Shown in pieces: positions 33,725 to 43,924 of a stretch of DNA of 64,000 bases. The notes below the pieces were generated by a model that was not told where the DNA came from, did not search any database, and saw only the letters and a program-made list of their open reading frames with translations. Every line of letters starts with the position of its first letter. Within the stretch, counting starts at the first letter, position 1. The stretch lies in the NCBI GenBank assembly GCA_028753945.1, contig JAPNXP010000013.1, forward strand, positions 1,116,001-1,180,000. The letters are read 5' to 3'. The DNA comes from Hexactinellida sp. DTS-2022. Lineage: Eukaryota; Porifera; Hexactinellida. The position numbers and the translations under genes were made by a program.

Positions 33725-34220
33725 CAGGGGTGCCCAACCTGTGATTCGCGAATCAAATGTGATTCTTTTCCTGAAAAATATGATTCGCGAAGCATTTTGT
33801 TGCTTTTTAAAAAAATATAATATAATTTTTGAAAAAATTTTACTTATTTGATCGTAAATACAATTATTATTGAATACAGTTAAAATTGATGATTCTACAA
33901 TTATAATTACGTTATTTCGGTATTTTAAATCGTACGTTTATTTCTTCCAAAAACATTTGAGTAACTATAGTAACTTTATTTATGGAAGTCAAGGAAGCGA
34001 AAAAATCAGCGAAAAAAAATTTGTTGGTATTTCTTTACGAACAATTAACATTTTGACAGATATTTACGTTTTTATCGTAATTTTGGATAACACCTGCTTT
34101 TTGTTTATTAATCTTAGTTGGTAAATTAGGGGTTTATGGAACTTCATTGTGGTCTATGATTCGAAAATTATATATCAGTTGAAATGTGATTCGCCACATG
34201 AGAAAGGTTGGGCAGCCCTG
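33725..34220. mobile_element. hAT-like MITE, exact 8-base TSD
   Basis: Ends CAGGGGTGCCCAACC and GGTTGGGCAGCCCTG. TSD CCTTAGAG at 33717-33724 and 34221-34228. GTGATTCGCGAA-type sub-terminal repeats. The open frames inside are AT-rich noise. Confidence 0.85.
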
Positions 34221-34228
34221 CCTTAGAG

Positions 34229-34485
34229 CGTGGTTCTTAACCTTTTTTATGTCATTTCCCCTTTTGGCCTGTTCACTCTACCCGATTTCCCCCTTCATTT
34301 GTAGTATAAGGAATAAAGCCTTGAAATTACAAATTATTAGCTGTCTGGCGATAACTGCTTCTTGGCCACCAGTGGGTCAATGTTAGGAGGTATTATTTTA
34401 TTTTGGTTTTATTATTATTATTAATTTTGTCTAAATTGATTTCCCCCTTATATTCCCGAAATTTCCCTCAGGTTAAGAACTACTG
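34229..34485. mobile_element. hAT-like MITE abutting the previous one
   Basis: Ends CGTGGTTCTTAACC and GGTTAAGAACTACTG. TSD CCTTAGAG shared on the left with the preceding element (34221-34228) and repeated at 34486-34493. Confidence 0.85.
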
Positions 34486-34497
34486 CCTTAGAGTATA

Positions 34498-34782
34498 CAG
34501 GGATTAATACAGAAATTTTTTTTTGGGGGGGAAACTTTCCTAGAAACAGAATGTTCCCTTGGATAAAGGAGCAGCATATACATGTATAGGCCAAAATTAA
34601 TGTATTTAGTTGGCATAATCATTCTATGCATTAATCCTGTTTATAGTAGCAATTACTTATCCTTTATTTGATAGTTATGAGGCAAAGTTAGACAAATCCT
34701 GGGATGGGGGCATCTTTCCAGGAGGGGGAAAACTTTTGTTGGGGAGGGGAAATCCCAGGGCCCCCCTCTGTATCACAACCTG
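34498..34782. mobile_element. MITE with 5-base TSD GTATA
   Basis: Ends CAGGGATTAATACAGA and CTCTGTATCACAACCTG. TSD GTATA at 34493-34497 and 34783-34787. G-rich interior. Related in ends and target to 61345-61584. Confidence 0.75.
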
Positions 34783-34787
34783 GTATA

Positions 34788-35126
34788 GAATGCTATGGCT
34801 GAACATAAATTAATTTTTTTCCAATTTTAAATGTAAACATATATTGTATATTGAAAAAAGCGAGACCGCGCAGCGGTTTAGTTATCCTTCGAGAAAAAAA
34901 CGAGAGCTATTTCAAAAAGTTTATTTTCACTACCCTATAAACCTAATTAAAACTTTTTAATTATGTTCCTCCAATAGCAAGATCTTCTATTAGGAGACAA
35001 ATTTCTAGCAAGTGAGACTGACTCCATTGACTTTTAGCTTATTGAAGTTAAAACAGAATCAAAACGCATCTTAGTATATATATGTATATCGAATAACTCA
35101 GTTTATATTAAAACACAAAGTATGCA
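34788..35126. other. Spacer downstream of CPT2
   Basis: AT-rich 3' flank of the CPT2 gene on the minus strand. It should hold the 3' UTR, but no canonical AATAAA placed it confidently. Confidence 0.35.
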
Positions 35127-37064
35127 TCACTTCTTATCCAACAGATCTAACAACCTATTTATGCTACTACTCAATGCGTCAGTGAACTCCTTAGCATCTC
35201 TCCCCTCGTACGTGCACACATTAGCCTCGAGTCTGTCCCCTCTCACCCCATACCCGATCCCAAATCCGTCAGGCACCACTGGCGCGAAACCTCCCACCAG
35301 GACAGCCTCGGAGCTGAGTGTGCTCGTAGACATTGTGAAGTGGTTAACATACTTGTGTAGCGGGTCTGTAAACAGGGCTGGAACAGACATTCCTAACTCC
35401 GTTGCTATGCTGGATAGCCCGAACAAGTGCCTGTCGAACCCCTTCCCCATAACAGCCTGCTTAACCAAGGCAGAGTGCTTATTGGAGCAGGCTTTCATCT
35501 GTCCCAGCAGCTGCTGTGTGCTCATTTCGCCACCGAGAATATCCTTGGTGCACTGCAGAGTCTCGCTGGTGCAGGGCCGCACAGTCTCGGTCCTGCCGTG
35601 CTTGTAGGCAGAGGTACTGGCCGACTCGTAGGTCGCAGCTGTTTTGCCGCCAGACACCAAGAAGTACGCCATTTGTATCGCCAGCTGGATGCAGGCGTCC
35701 GGAGAGAAGTCTACCTTCTTGAAGTAGTCCCTGCCGCCCCGAGCTATCTGCACTTCCTGAGCACTGAGCTTATCGGTTCTGGAGTTAAACTCCACACGAA
35801 CTTTCTCAATCGTTTGTTTAACAGTTTCCGACAAATCGAATGTAACATGTTGTACGCTTGTATCAACTGTTTGGCTGTTTTGAGGCTCAAAGCTCTCAGT
35901 ATTGCTGTGCGCGTAGAGAGCGTTGAACAGCCGCAACAGAGCCACGCCGTCTCCCCACGAGTGTTCGAAGTGAATGCTACAGTGTCCGTTCGGCTGGAAT
36001 ATTAGTTGGAATGACTTATCGAACCACCGGTTTATGCCATCCCCGTGTATCATAGACTTAGTGTAGTCAGACGCGCTCTGCGACTCATGCGAGTCTAAGC
36101 ACAGCAAGAACAAGCTCTCGTCGATTTCCCTGAGAGATTCCGCGTTGCTCCCACTCTGCATTAGCTCGGAACGGGCCGCTGTCCACGTGTCGCGGTCTGT
36201 GGCGGTCAGGAGAGACACGGGGTGTTCCGGAGTCTCACTGGAATCCTGTTTGATGCGCAGCAAGTGGTTGTATATCTCGCCAGTTGACAAAATGCTACCA
36301 TCTTCATTGAACACATTGAAAGAGTAGAAATTACCATTAACAACCACACAAATATGTCTAGCGCTCGTATTACAGAGCAGCTCATCCTTCTCGGGCTTTG
36401 GAATCCGTGTGGAGTTGAACAAGTTATCGAACTGTACCATGTCAAGCGGGAATGCCTTGTAGTATAAGTAGGAAGTGTATATCTTGAGTCTGCCAGGCAG
36501 CAGGCGCATAGCTCTCGCGTAGGAATCTGTGTCCGTCTTGTCGGGCTTCATGTGGAACACCATCGGCTTGAGTTCTCCGTCTAACAGGGAGGCTTTGAAG
36601 CGAGCTGATATAGAAATCATTTTGGCAGCTCTCTTTATCGGGTCCATGGTATGTGGGTCTGGCTTGAGTCCAATGAATGCGTTGTGAGTGAGCACAACAG
36701 AAGACCTGTCTCTCAGATACCGATCCGTCCATGGTCCAGTTATGTAGCTAGTGTGTTTGTTAAGTTTGTTACGCTTAACCAGCTCCTGCTGTATGGGAGC
36801 CCCCTCGCTCTCCAGTCTCTTAACGAGGTTCCCAACATGCGCATACTGCTCAGAGTCCAGCAGCGGCCGCACGGCTGCGAGGTAGAGCCGACAGCTGCTG
36901 GGCAGCGCGGGCACCGGGAGCTGCGGGAGGAGCGGCTGGAAGAGGAGCGTCGGCAGAGAGCTGGTCTCCAGGTGGGAGGCGCGGGGGTACGGCGTGGAGA
37001 GGAGACGGGAGGGTACTCTGATGCCAGCCGCACTCTCTAGCAGTCTTAGTGGGTGTCTTAGCAT
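35127..37064 (-). CDS. CPT2: Carnitine O-palmitoyltransferase 2, mitochondrial
   Basis: 645 residues in a single exon. The open frame extends 10 codons further upstream but begins with GTG there. The first ATG is 37064 (MLRHPLRLLES), which gives an Arg-rich mitochondrial targeting N terminus. CPT2 sits on the matrix side of the inner membrane and converts acylcarnitine plus CoA back to acyl-CoA for beta-oxidation. The family signature with catalytic His is HFEHSWGDGVALLR (His about 368; human His372). The STS motif (TMSTSTLSS) and GGFAPVVPDGFGIGYG follow near the C terminus. Length matches human CPT2 (658). It lies 334 bases downstream of PRPF38A on the same strand. Confidence 0.95.
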   Translation of the reverse strand: MLRHPLRLLESAAGIRVPSRLLSTPYPRASHLETSSLPTLLFQPLLPQLPVPALPSSCRLYLAAVRPLLDSEQYAHVGNLVKRLESEGAPIQQELVKRNKLNKHTSYITGPWTDRYLRDRSSVVLTHNAFIGLKPDPHTMDPIKRAAKMISISARFKASLLDGELKPMVFHMKPDKTDTDSYARAMRLLPGRLKIYTSYLYYKAFPLDMVQFDNLFNSTRIPKPEKDELLCNTSARHICVVVNGNFYSFNVFNEDGSILSTGEIYNHLLRIKQDSSETPEHPVSLLTATDRDTWTAARSELMQSGSNAESLREIDESLFLLCLDSHESQSASDYTKSMIHGDGINRWFDKSFQLIFQPNGHCSIHFEHSWGDGVALLRLFNALYAHSNTESFEPQNSQTVDTSVQHVTFDLSETVKQTIEKVRVEFNSRTDKLSAQEVQIARGGRDYFKKVDFSPDACIQLAIQMAYFLVSGGKTAATYESASTSAYKHGRTETVRPCTSETLQCTKDILGGEMSTQQLLGQMKACSNKHSALVKQAVMGKGFDRHLFGLSSIATELGMSVPALFTDPLHKYVNHFTMSTSTLSSEAVLVGGFAPVVPDGFGIGYGVRGDRLEANVCTYEGRDAKEFTDALSSSINRLLDLLDKK

Positions 37065-37398
37065 AGAGAGCTGCTTGCCAACTAATAAGCTCACAAGGAA
37101 TTTAGTAATGAAACCTTAGTTAAGTAGTCGGTCCACTTAATTTGGAAACCGGCTAATTAGGAATTAATTAGACTGAACTTTTGATATTAAACTATTTTCA
37201 TTCTTGTCAAAAGTTGTCAAATAAATGTTGCAGTCTATTCTACCACCAATATACTATAATGAGTGACATCCAAATACCTGAGACATCTTGCAAAGCATTA
37301 GATAAGTCGTTTCTGTTGCATTTTCTGATTAAACATTATTAATGTATCTCACAGGAGAGTAAGGAACACAGTAGCTTCCAGCAGTAATTAATAAGATG

Positions 37399-38316
37399 TT
37401 AAAGTTTCAGTGGTTTCATTCCCAAGGTAGCTCTCAGCTCATTCTGCTGTCGGATATCCTCGAGATCTTCTCTGCTGTACTTCTTCCCGCTGCTGTCTGT
37501 CTCCTTATCGGCTGTTCTGACTCTCTTCCTATCTCTGTGTCTCTCTCTGTCTCTGTCTCTCTCTCTCCTCCTGTGTGGGCTGGGGGAGCGGGACCGCCTC
37601 CGCTCTGAGTGCCGTCTGTGTCTGTGCGGAGAATGCTCGCGGCTCCTGGCGCGGGGGGAGCTCCGTCTCCTGCGCCTCTCGGGGCTCTGTCGCTCGGACT
37701 CCGCGGACGCGTCCGTATCGCCGCCGCTGTCCCCGCTGGGCTCCTCCCCCGCGATGTCCTCGTCGAGAGCGGAGGCCCTCGGCGCGAGCTGCTCCGACTC
37801 CTCCAGGGCCCAGCGCCGCTGCAGACGGGGCAAAATAACGTTGAAGACCCGCTCCTCTTTCAAGAGACTGTCTATGTACTCGTCCATGTGTGTCAGCACT
37901 AGATTCCCCTCTGTGTTCTTAGCCTTCATCTTGCGGTAGTCTATGTACAGCGGCTCCAGGTACTTGTACACGTCCGCGGAGGTACCCACTAGTCGCATGT
38001 AGTACGCTCCCAGCGCCCGCACGTACTTGTAGTCAGACCGTCTGATGAACTCAACGATAATGTCCTTGCTGGGCTGGATTTGTAGCATTTTGAGGACCAG
38101 ACAGAGGAAGGGCGTGGCTTGCACATTCGTTGAGAACGTACCGCCTATGTGGTCTAGAGCCATCGCCTTATCGACCAGGAGCTCAGCCGTCAATCCAAAG
38201 CAATCCTCCTTCCAATAACGACAGTCGTAGATGCGATTCCGTATAATCTTCTCAATCAAGTACTGAGGGTTTGTGCCTTTTATAGAGGTTGCTTCTTTTA
38301 TGGTTCTGTTAGCCAT
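37399..38316 (-). CDS. PRPF38A: Pre-mRNA-splicing factor 38A
   Basis: 305 residues, ATG at 38316, no introns. The N-terminal PRP38 domain (about 1-180) starts MANRTIKEATSIKGTNPQYL, nearly invariant in animals, with KIIRNRIYDCRYWKEDCFGL next. The middle is acidic (about 185-205). The C terminus is an RS/RD-rich low-complexity tail (RRSRSPSPHRRRERDRDRER) ending in the conserved LRATLGMKPL. It joins the spliceosomal B complex in the nucleus, where PRP38 is needed for activation and U4 release. Human PRPF38A is 312 residues. The C-rich, GC-richer codons at 37560-37800 follow from the Arg/Ser content. Confidence 0.96.
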   Translation of the reverse strand: MANRTIKEATSIKGTNPQYLIEKIIRNRIYDCRYWKEDCFGLTAELLVDKAMALDHIGGTFSTNVQATPFLCLVLKMLQIQPSKDIIVEFIRRSDYKYVRALGAYYMRLVGTSADVYKYLEPLYIDYRKMKAKNTEGNLVLTHMDEYIDSLLKEERVFNVILPRLQRRWALEESEQLAPRASALDEDIAGEEPSGDSGGDTDASAESERQSPERRRRRSSPRARSREHSPHRHRRHSERRRSRSPSPHRRRERDRDRERHRDRKRVRTADKETDSSGKKYSREDLEDIRQQNELRATLGMKPLKL

Positions 38317-38406
38317 TATGATGATAATACACTAGTGAGTGATTCCTTTGTGGGACAAGCTGTTAAATAGTTAAGTAATCGAACTAAACTTACGTATAGA
38401 GATATA

Positions 38407-38560
38407 GTAGAATCTCGTTAGTACGGTTAATACGAACACTATTTCAGTCCCCTTTAAAGCCTATTAATTAAATACCAAAAACACCGGCTAATACGAATTC
38501 CGGATAAGGCGAACACATTTTGGCAGTTCCCTGGTGTTCTTACTAACAAAGTTCTACTGT
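38407..38560. mobile_element. TA-flanked mariner-like MITE
   Basis: Ends GTAGAATCTCGTTAGTACGG and TTACTAACAAAGTTCTACTG. About 154 bases, no gene. The same family end occurs at 7401. Confidence 0.7.
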
Positions 38561-38569
38561 ATACGTATA

Positions 38570-39800
38570 CTACAGTACAATCTAGATATATAATTTCTGT
38601 TAGTACATAAATAATTAACGAATCAATATTATTAAATACGTACAGTAAAATAGTATAAATAAAAGATTTATATGCTAATAACTGTCACAATATCAAATTA
38701 AAATTACCCTGTCATGCGAAGTTATATTACAAATTTATATGCGAAGCGTATTCAAATAAGAATATTAAAATTGTTAGAAGAGCAACTGAGGGAGGATGAT
38801 ATATCCATGCTGATAACTAGTGAGAGTAAGGAGTTAGGTAAGAGTTAAAATGTCTGAATTTTTGTAAATTCGATTCCAAGAGAACTCAGCAACACACAAA
38901 TGGATTATGGAATGTGTGAGATTTGTTAATTAGAGTTGTGAGGGAGTATTTCCAAGTATAAGATGGTAGTAGTTATCTGTGGCCTGTTAATCAGGCGATA
39001 GGTCTTACCCAATTATTTATCGCATCAGCACCACATTATCATATCTCAATTAATAGAAAATATCTGTTAGAACTTAGAAGAGATATGTACTTATTTCTTT
39101 AAAAACTGTTTCTCAAATAAATACCATTGTTTGCTACCACCATTGCAAATTTGCAATACATTTATATTATAGATAACATATTTCATACTGCATTCTGATC
39201 AAGAGATTAAAGTATTTTGCTACTAAATAATATATTCGTTATAATAATTAAACCAACCGTACTCGTATCCGACGATGTCCCAATTGGTTACAGCAGAAAC
39301 ATCACAAAGCTTTGAATAACAGAGAGAAAGCAACACAACTGTTATAACAAAATAAATTGTGTGTTGAGTGTAAGTTTGAATCCGGTTAATTTGCGAATAC
39401 ATCAGTGTAGTAACGAAACAATGAATAAATACCATGGATTAGGCCCCTGAAAGGCATTAACTATTTGTTATACACTTATACGTAATTATATTCGCTGTAG
39501 TACTCACAAGTAATCTTGATTATATCTTAACTATTTATCACGTTATCCAAATACAACGTAACTATAACAAAAGTTTCAGACTTCACTGGTGTATCGAGAA
39601 TACCCAGGTTCCGACTTAGACTGCAACAGGTGTTTTCGCTTGTCTCTTAGTGTTTGTGGGTCAAATATAAATCCTCCTAATTAACTTGTTAAGATTTCTA
39701 GCAATAGTTTTATTCTGTATTCTTATGACCTTTCCCAACGTGTAATTATTCTCTTAGAATAATTGGTGTTCCTTCGAAAGATGCATTAAACTTATACGCT
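38570..39800. other. Intergenic, no gene seen
   Basis: AT-rich spacer with no repeat ends or coding character that I recognise. Confidence 0.35.
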
Positions 39801-39805
39801 ATATA

Positions 39806-40413
39806 GTGGGGTCAAAAATTAAGATTCCGTGACCAACCTCTGGCTAGTTAAGTTTTATGCCTGATTCTGATACTTTAGGATATATCTCGCGATTTAAGCT
39901 CCCATGCCTCTCTGGAAAGTTTGGGCAAACTTCTTTATAGCGATAAATTCAAAGGGCCTCCGGCAATCATTTTGAAAAATTAACTAGCTATGTAGTATGT
40001 CTCCATGTAAATCTCGGTAATAGACCAAAATTTAGCACTTTGACTCTTCTGGGGATCTCACATGGGGGTGACGAAGCAAAGAAAATTGACCCATAATCGT
40101 TTTATTCACCCACTTTATATATATAATTATCACAATTTTGACGTCAATTGACTGGATTTTTAATTTTTGTATAGTCAAATGTATACTGTTCAAAAACACT
40201 CTAATCTCAATTTATGAAATGTTCAGATAAGGGCCTTAATTTTTCAAAATGATTGCCGGAGGCCCTTTGAATTTGTCGCTATAAAAAAGTTTGCCCAAAC
40301 TTTCCAGAGAGGCATGGGAGCATAAATCGCGAGATATGTCCTAAAGTATCAGAATCAGGCATAAAACTTAACTAGCCAGAGGTTGGTCACGGAATCTTAA
40401 TTTTTGACCCCAC
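39806..40413. mobile_element. MITE with inverted arms of about 190 bases
   Basis: Ends GTGGGGTCAAAAATTAAG and complement, flanked by TA. Arms run about 39806-39995 and 40225-40413 and match with few differences (GGCCTCCGGCAATCATTTTG in both). The interior of about 230 bases has no gene. Confidence 0.8.
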
Positions 40414-41195
40414 TAATATTGTATACGTATAACCTTTTCTTCTCAAATTCGCGGGTCTTAAAGAATCGTCAATCCGGAATTCCTATTAAGCGTCATCAAA
40501 TTACTGGCAAGTTTTGACCTATAACTACCTTATTCAGATTTTCTGGAGTTGAAAGAAAAACGATATCGGAAATATAACTCGACTATCTACGAAAAAAAGG
40601 AACGATATAGCAAGGTCAATAATCTAGAAATATTATTTAATTCTATTCTCCCAGAGATATATGCAATAAGCGAAGTAGCACTTTACAGACTAATGTTGCT
40701 CATAAACTCTATACTAACTGCTTGTAAATCAGCATTAAAATCAGTGTTCAAGTTATCAAACGTTTTCATCTTAATTTCTTAAAAAATCTCTTTCACTATT
40801 AATTCTAAAATTAATTGACACCATATGCTATGGACAGCTAAATAATAAGATACTATACAGTTTAGAGGTATTATACGTAGATAAACAAAGCAAAATAATA
40901 AAGACTCGAATGAGCCCTTTTGGGAAGGAAGCTATTATAGTCTATTATACTATACGCTGCGTTGTCGTGGACATGGGGTAGTGAGGGTCCATTTTGACGT
41001 AGCTACTTTAAATGCAGTATTGATAGAGCCTCGAGTCCTCGACCCTACCAATCCTACCGGATCCCATGGCTATACACTGAGGCACTAAAGTATGCAATTG
41101 AGTGTAAGTTAGAATTGAAGCGCAGAAATTAATTAAACCAACTCCAGTGTGCCTTACCCTTCTATCCTGTGTCAGAAAAAGAATGCAAATAATTA
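40414..41195. other. Spacer downstream of acyl-CoA dehydrogenase
   Basis: No supported gene. A lysine/isoleucine-rich open frame at 40549-40782 lacks family features and is treated as chance. Confidence 0.3.
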
Positions 41196-41301
41196 GGGCT
41201 GAAACGAATATTCGAATATTCGTCAACAAATATTAGTTTCGATACGAACGAATATTCGTTCAATCAAAATATTCGAATATTCGGTATATTCGTTTCAGCC
41301 C
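41196..41301. mobile_element. Internally deleted GGGCTGAAACG MITE
   Basis: 106 bases, ends GGGCTGAAACGAATATTCG and CGTTTCAGCCC with TTA/TAA flanks. Short relative of 3485-3808, 58 bases from the stop of the acyl-CoA dehydrogenase gene. Confidence 0.75.
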
Positions 41302-41358
41302 TAAAATAATAAATTACTCGGATATGAATAACTGTGATTAAAACTGTGACAAAATAGG

Positions 41359-43131
41359 CTATTTTTCTTTTAAATATAAAAGTTGTAGATTTCCCTTGCG
41401 CGCCAAATCTCCGTACTCGCGTACGCCAGCAATTTGAATATTCTTATAATTCCCCGTCTGTTCGGCCATGTACGTCATAATCCTATGTGAGTGCTTACTA
41501 GAAGCGTACTCCAGGAACAAACTAGCTATGTACACATTGCATAGAGTGAGTGCTATATCTCGTGACGCAGTTTCGAACAGCACAGCGTCCGTTAAAATCT
41601 CACTCATAATCATTTCAAGGTGAGTTAAGTCATCAGACAGCTTACAAGCAATCGAGGCTATCTCCACGCCAGCGGCACTCGCCTTGCGTATTCGCTGCTT
41701 GACAACATCAGTAAACACGCCGTACCAGTGACCATCAGTGGATGAATGCACTCGCATGAGATCCAGAGCCTGTATGTTGGTGGTGCCCTCCCAGATAGGC
41801 AGCACCTGTGCGTCCCTCAGCAGACGCGGCAGTCCGGTGTCCTCCACGTAGCCCTGTCCCCCGAAGCACTCCAGGCCCTCGGACACCACGGACACCGCCT
41901 CCTTCGCAGTGTACAGCTTAAGCAGAGGTGTCAGGATGCGCAGCAGGGTTATGTTATTCTCAGAGGCCGCCCCGCCCTCGGCTAAGCCCAGCAGCCGCGA
42001 GACATCCAGCGCGAAAGCTGTCGCCTTAATAGTTCTCATTTTCAGGTCAGCTAGCGTGCGTGCGTGCAGCGGGTGTTTGAACAGAGGTATCCCGAATGTT
42101 TCTCGCTTTTTCGCAAAGTCGCAGGCCAGCTGTACGATGCGCTGCATGGTGCCAGTGGCCGCGAGGCTGTTGTGGAGTCGCGTGACGGTGAGCATGTGCG
42201 AGATCTGTCTCACGCCCTTCCCAGGACGCCCGATGAGCTGCGCCTGACTTCCGGCTAACGTCAGCTCCGCAGTGGGCAGCTGTCGGGTGCCCAGCTTGCT
42301 CTTGAGTCTGTCTATCTGGATGGAGTTAAGACTCCCGTCCCGAAGTCTCGTCTCCAGGTAGAAGAGAGACAGCTGTTCTTCTCTGGAGCTGTCCGGGTGC
42401 TGCACGCGCGCCAGAGTGAATGTCATCTCACTGTCGACTGCAGACGTAAACCACTTCTGTCCATACAGCCTGTAGCTACCGTCCGTCTGCAGCTCAGCCA
42501 CAGTCTCCGTTCCCCCGCTGACATCCGACCCGCCCATCCGCTCCGTCATCCACTGGCCCGAGCTCCAGAACTGGGCCGGGTCTCTGCTAGTAAGGAACTT
42601 AAACGCGGTCTCCATTAGCGAGGTTACGTTCTCTGCTCGTATGAGCTTAGCGGCTCCGTCAGTCATGGCCAGCGGGCAGTTGTACAGTCCGGAGGACGGA
42701 GCGAACAAGTGCAGCTTCGCGGCCTGATGGATTCGGCTATACTCGCCGTGCGGCCGCTCGTACGCCAGAGACACGAGCCCCTCCTCTGCACTGATCCCCT
42801 TCAGCTGCTTCCAAGCGCGACAGGTCCGCACCTCATCGATCCGCTCTCCCCAGGGCGAGAACTGCACCAGCTGGGGCTGCTGCAGCTCCGCCTGCAGACC
42901 CAGCTGGTCGATCTCCTCTGCCACGCGTCTGCCGAACCGCCGCAGGTCTCTGGAAATAGGCTCTATACAGTCGGGCGACAGGTACTCGGCCAGAAGCAGT
43001 CGCAGGAACTTGTCGGCTCTGTAGGGGTTTTCTAACGAAGGAGGGGTCTGGGAGATATGCTTCCTGTGCTGAAGGGATGGGAGAGGTAGAGCCGAGCTAT
43101 AGATTCTAAGATTTGTCGCTAGTGTACGCAT
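41359..43131 (-). CDS. AidB/ACDH-11-like acyl-CoA dehydrogenase
   Basis: 590 residues from the ATG at 43131 (MRTLATNLRIYSSALP), which yields a good mitochondrial presequence. The open frame upstream (to 43242) looks non-coding. Family motifs: MTERMGGSDVSGGTETVA (as in bacterial AidB), QKWFTSAVDSEM, GIPLFKHPLH, GLECFGGQGYVEDTGLPRLLRD and WEGTTNI near the C-terminal helical domain. FAD-dependent acyl-CoA dehydrogenases oxidise acyl-CoA esters. The AidB group includes nematode ACDH-11, which binds long acyl chains. Whether this one dehydrogenates or mainly sequesters acyl-CoA cannot be told from sequence. Single exon. Third-position GC is higher than in the surroundings, as in CPT2. Confidence 0.88.
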   Translation of the reverse strand: MRTLATNLRIYSSALPLPSLQHRKHISQTPPSLENPYRADKFLRLLLAEYLSPDCIEPISRDLRRFGRRVAEEIDQLGLQAELQQPQLVQFSPWGERIDEVRTCRAWKQLKGISAEEGLVSLAYERPHGEYSRIHQAAKLHLFAPSSGLYNCPLAMTDGAAKLIRAENVTSLMETAFKFLTSRDPAQFWSSGQWMTERMGGSDVSGGTETVAELQTDGSYRLYGQKWFTSAVDSEMTFTLARVQHPDSSREEQLSLFYLETRLRDGSLNSIQIDRLKSKLGTRQLPTAELTLAGSQAQLIGRPGKGVRQISHMLTVTRLHNSLAATGTMQRIVQLACDFAKKRETFGIPLFKHPLHARTLADLKMRTIKATAFALDVSRLLGLAEGGAASENNITLLRILTPLLKLYTAKEAVSVVSEGLECFGGQGYVEDTGLPRLLRDAQVLPIWEGTTNIQALDLMRVHSSTDGHWYGVFTDVVKQRIRKASAAGVEIASIACKLSDDLTHLEMIMSEILTDAVLFETASRDIALTLCNVYIASLFLEYASSKHSHRIMTYMAEQTGNYKNIQIAGVREYGDLARKGNLQLLYLKEK

Positions 43132-43600
43132 CTTTGCTAATAAATTTACAAAGTAGATAGATAAAATATAAATTATTTCAGGCACTGGAAGGTCATTATA
43201 AATTGAGGTGAGCGAATAGATTTGTTGACGTCTGGTCTCCAAACTGAAACTAGGGCTTAGCCTTCCAGAGAGAGCTCTGCTGAGACTCGAAATCTCCCTG
43301 GTAACTAGATTCTAAGAATTATCTGTTGAGAGGGGTGTGGCTCTGATTAGATGAAGCGGAATTGTCCAATATTAAAAAAGACTAGCGCTAGCGCCGATCA
43401 CTCGGATAATATGTATTTATTTTCCTTTCCCAAGGGGGCACGTTATAACCGAGTTCTACTGCATATTAGGGTATTATAATCTTTTCTTAAAAAAGAAACA
43501 AACCACTATCCAGATCCATTATACTGGCAACAATCATGGGTTTGCTCAAACTATGACAATAAGAATGGAAGGGTACTCGAATATTGAGCAAGTTGAATAT

Positions 43601-43918
43601 CTAGCTTCGTTGTAGTAGTAGTTTATTGTACAGCGAATCATATAAGTTATAGGATTCACTGTACAATAAAACTGCTACAAAAGGAGCTAGATGTTCAACT
43701 TGATCAGCTAAATGGTACTGAATCAATGCAGTTGGACTTAATTGTCCCTCGGCTTCAACGTCAGAAATGATTTTCTGATTGTACGCTTTTTGCATGGCAA
43801 CAGCTACATGCGTTGAGAAGGAATTGATCCTGTAACACAAACCTGGGATCAAAAACAAATGAGATACCACTAAAAACAATGCATTCAAACGAACAGATAT
43901 CTCTATTAGCTCCAGCAA
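43601..43918 (-). CDS. Possible exon of an unknown membrane protein
   Basis: An open frame of about 105 codons without an early ATG, one hydrophobic stretch (ALFLVVSHLFLIPGLCY) and a mixed soluble tail (VEAEGQLSPTALIQYHLADQ). No family recognised. The last codons (43620-43678) lie in an almost perfect DNA hairpin (AGTTTATTGTACAG outward). It could be an exon, a relic or chance. Confidence 0.3.
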   Translation of the reverse strand: MLELIEISVRLNALFLVVSHLFLIPGLCYRINSFSTHVAVAMQKAYNQKIISDVEAEGQLSPTALIQYHLADQVEHLAPFVAVLLYSESYNLYDSLYNKLLLQRS

Positions 43919-43924
43919 CTACTC

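Noticed and set aside
33870-34124. 84-codon frame between 33870 and 34124
   Set aside because: Lies wholly inside a TSD-bounded hAT-like MITE and is AT-rich noise.
35427-36005. Long plus-strand frames across CPT2, PRPF38A and the dehydrogenase
   Set aside because: Antisense shadows of GC-rich coding exons. The sense proteins are unambiguous.
37065-37094. Longer CPT2 N terminus from 37094
   Set aside because: The first codon there is GTG. The first ATG is 37064 and gives a normal targeting sequence.
40549-40782. 77-codon open frame
   Set aside because: Lys/Ile-rich AT-driven sequence without motifs and without supporting context.
43132-43242. Longer acyl-CoA dehydrogenase start at 43242
   Set aside because: The extension is Ile/Tyr-rich with no family similarity. 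The ATG at 43131 begins a typical presequence.
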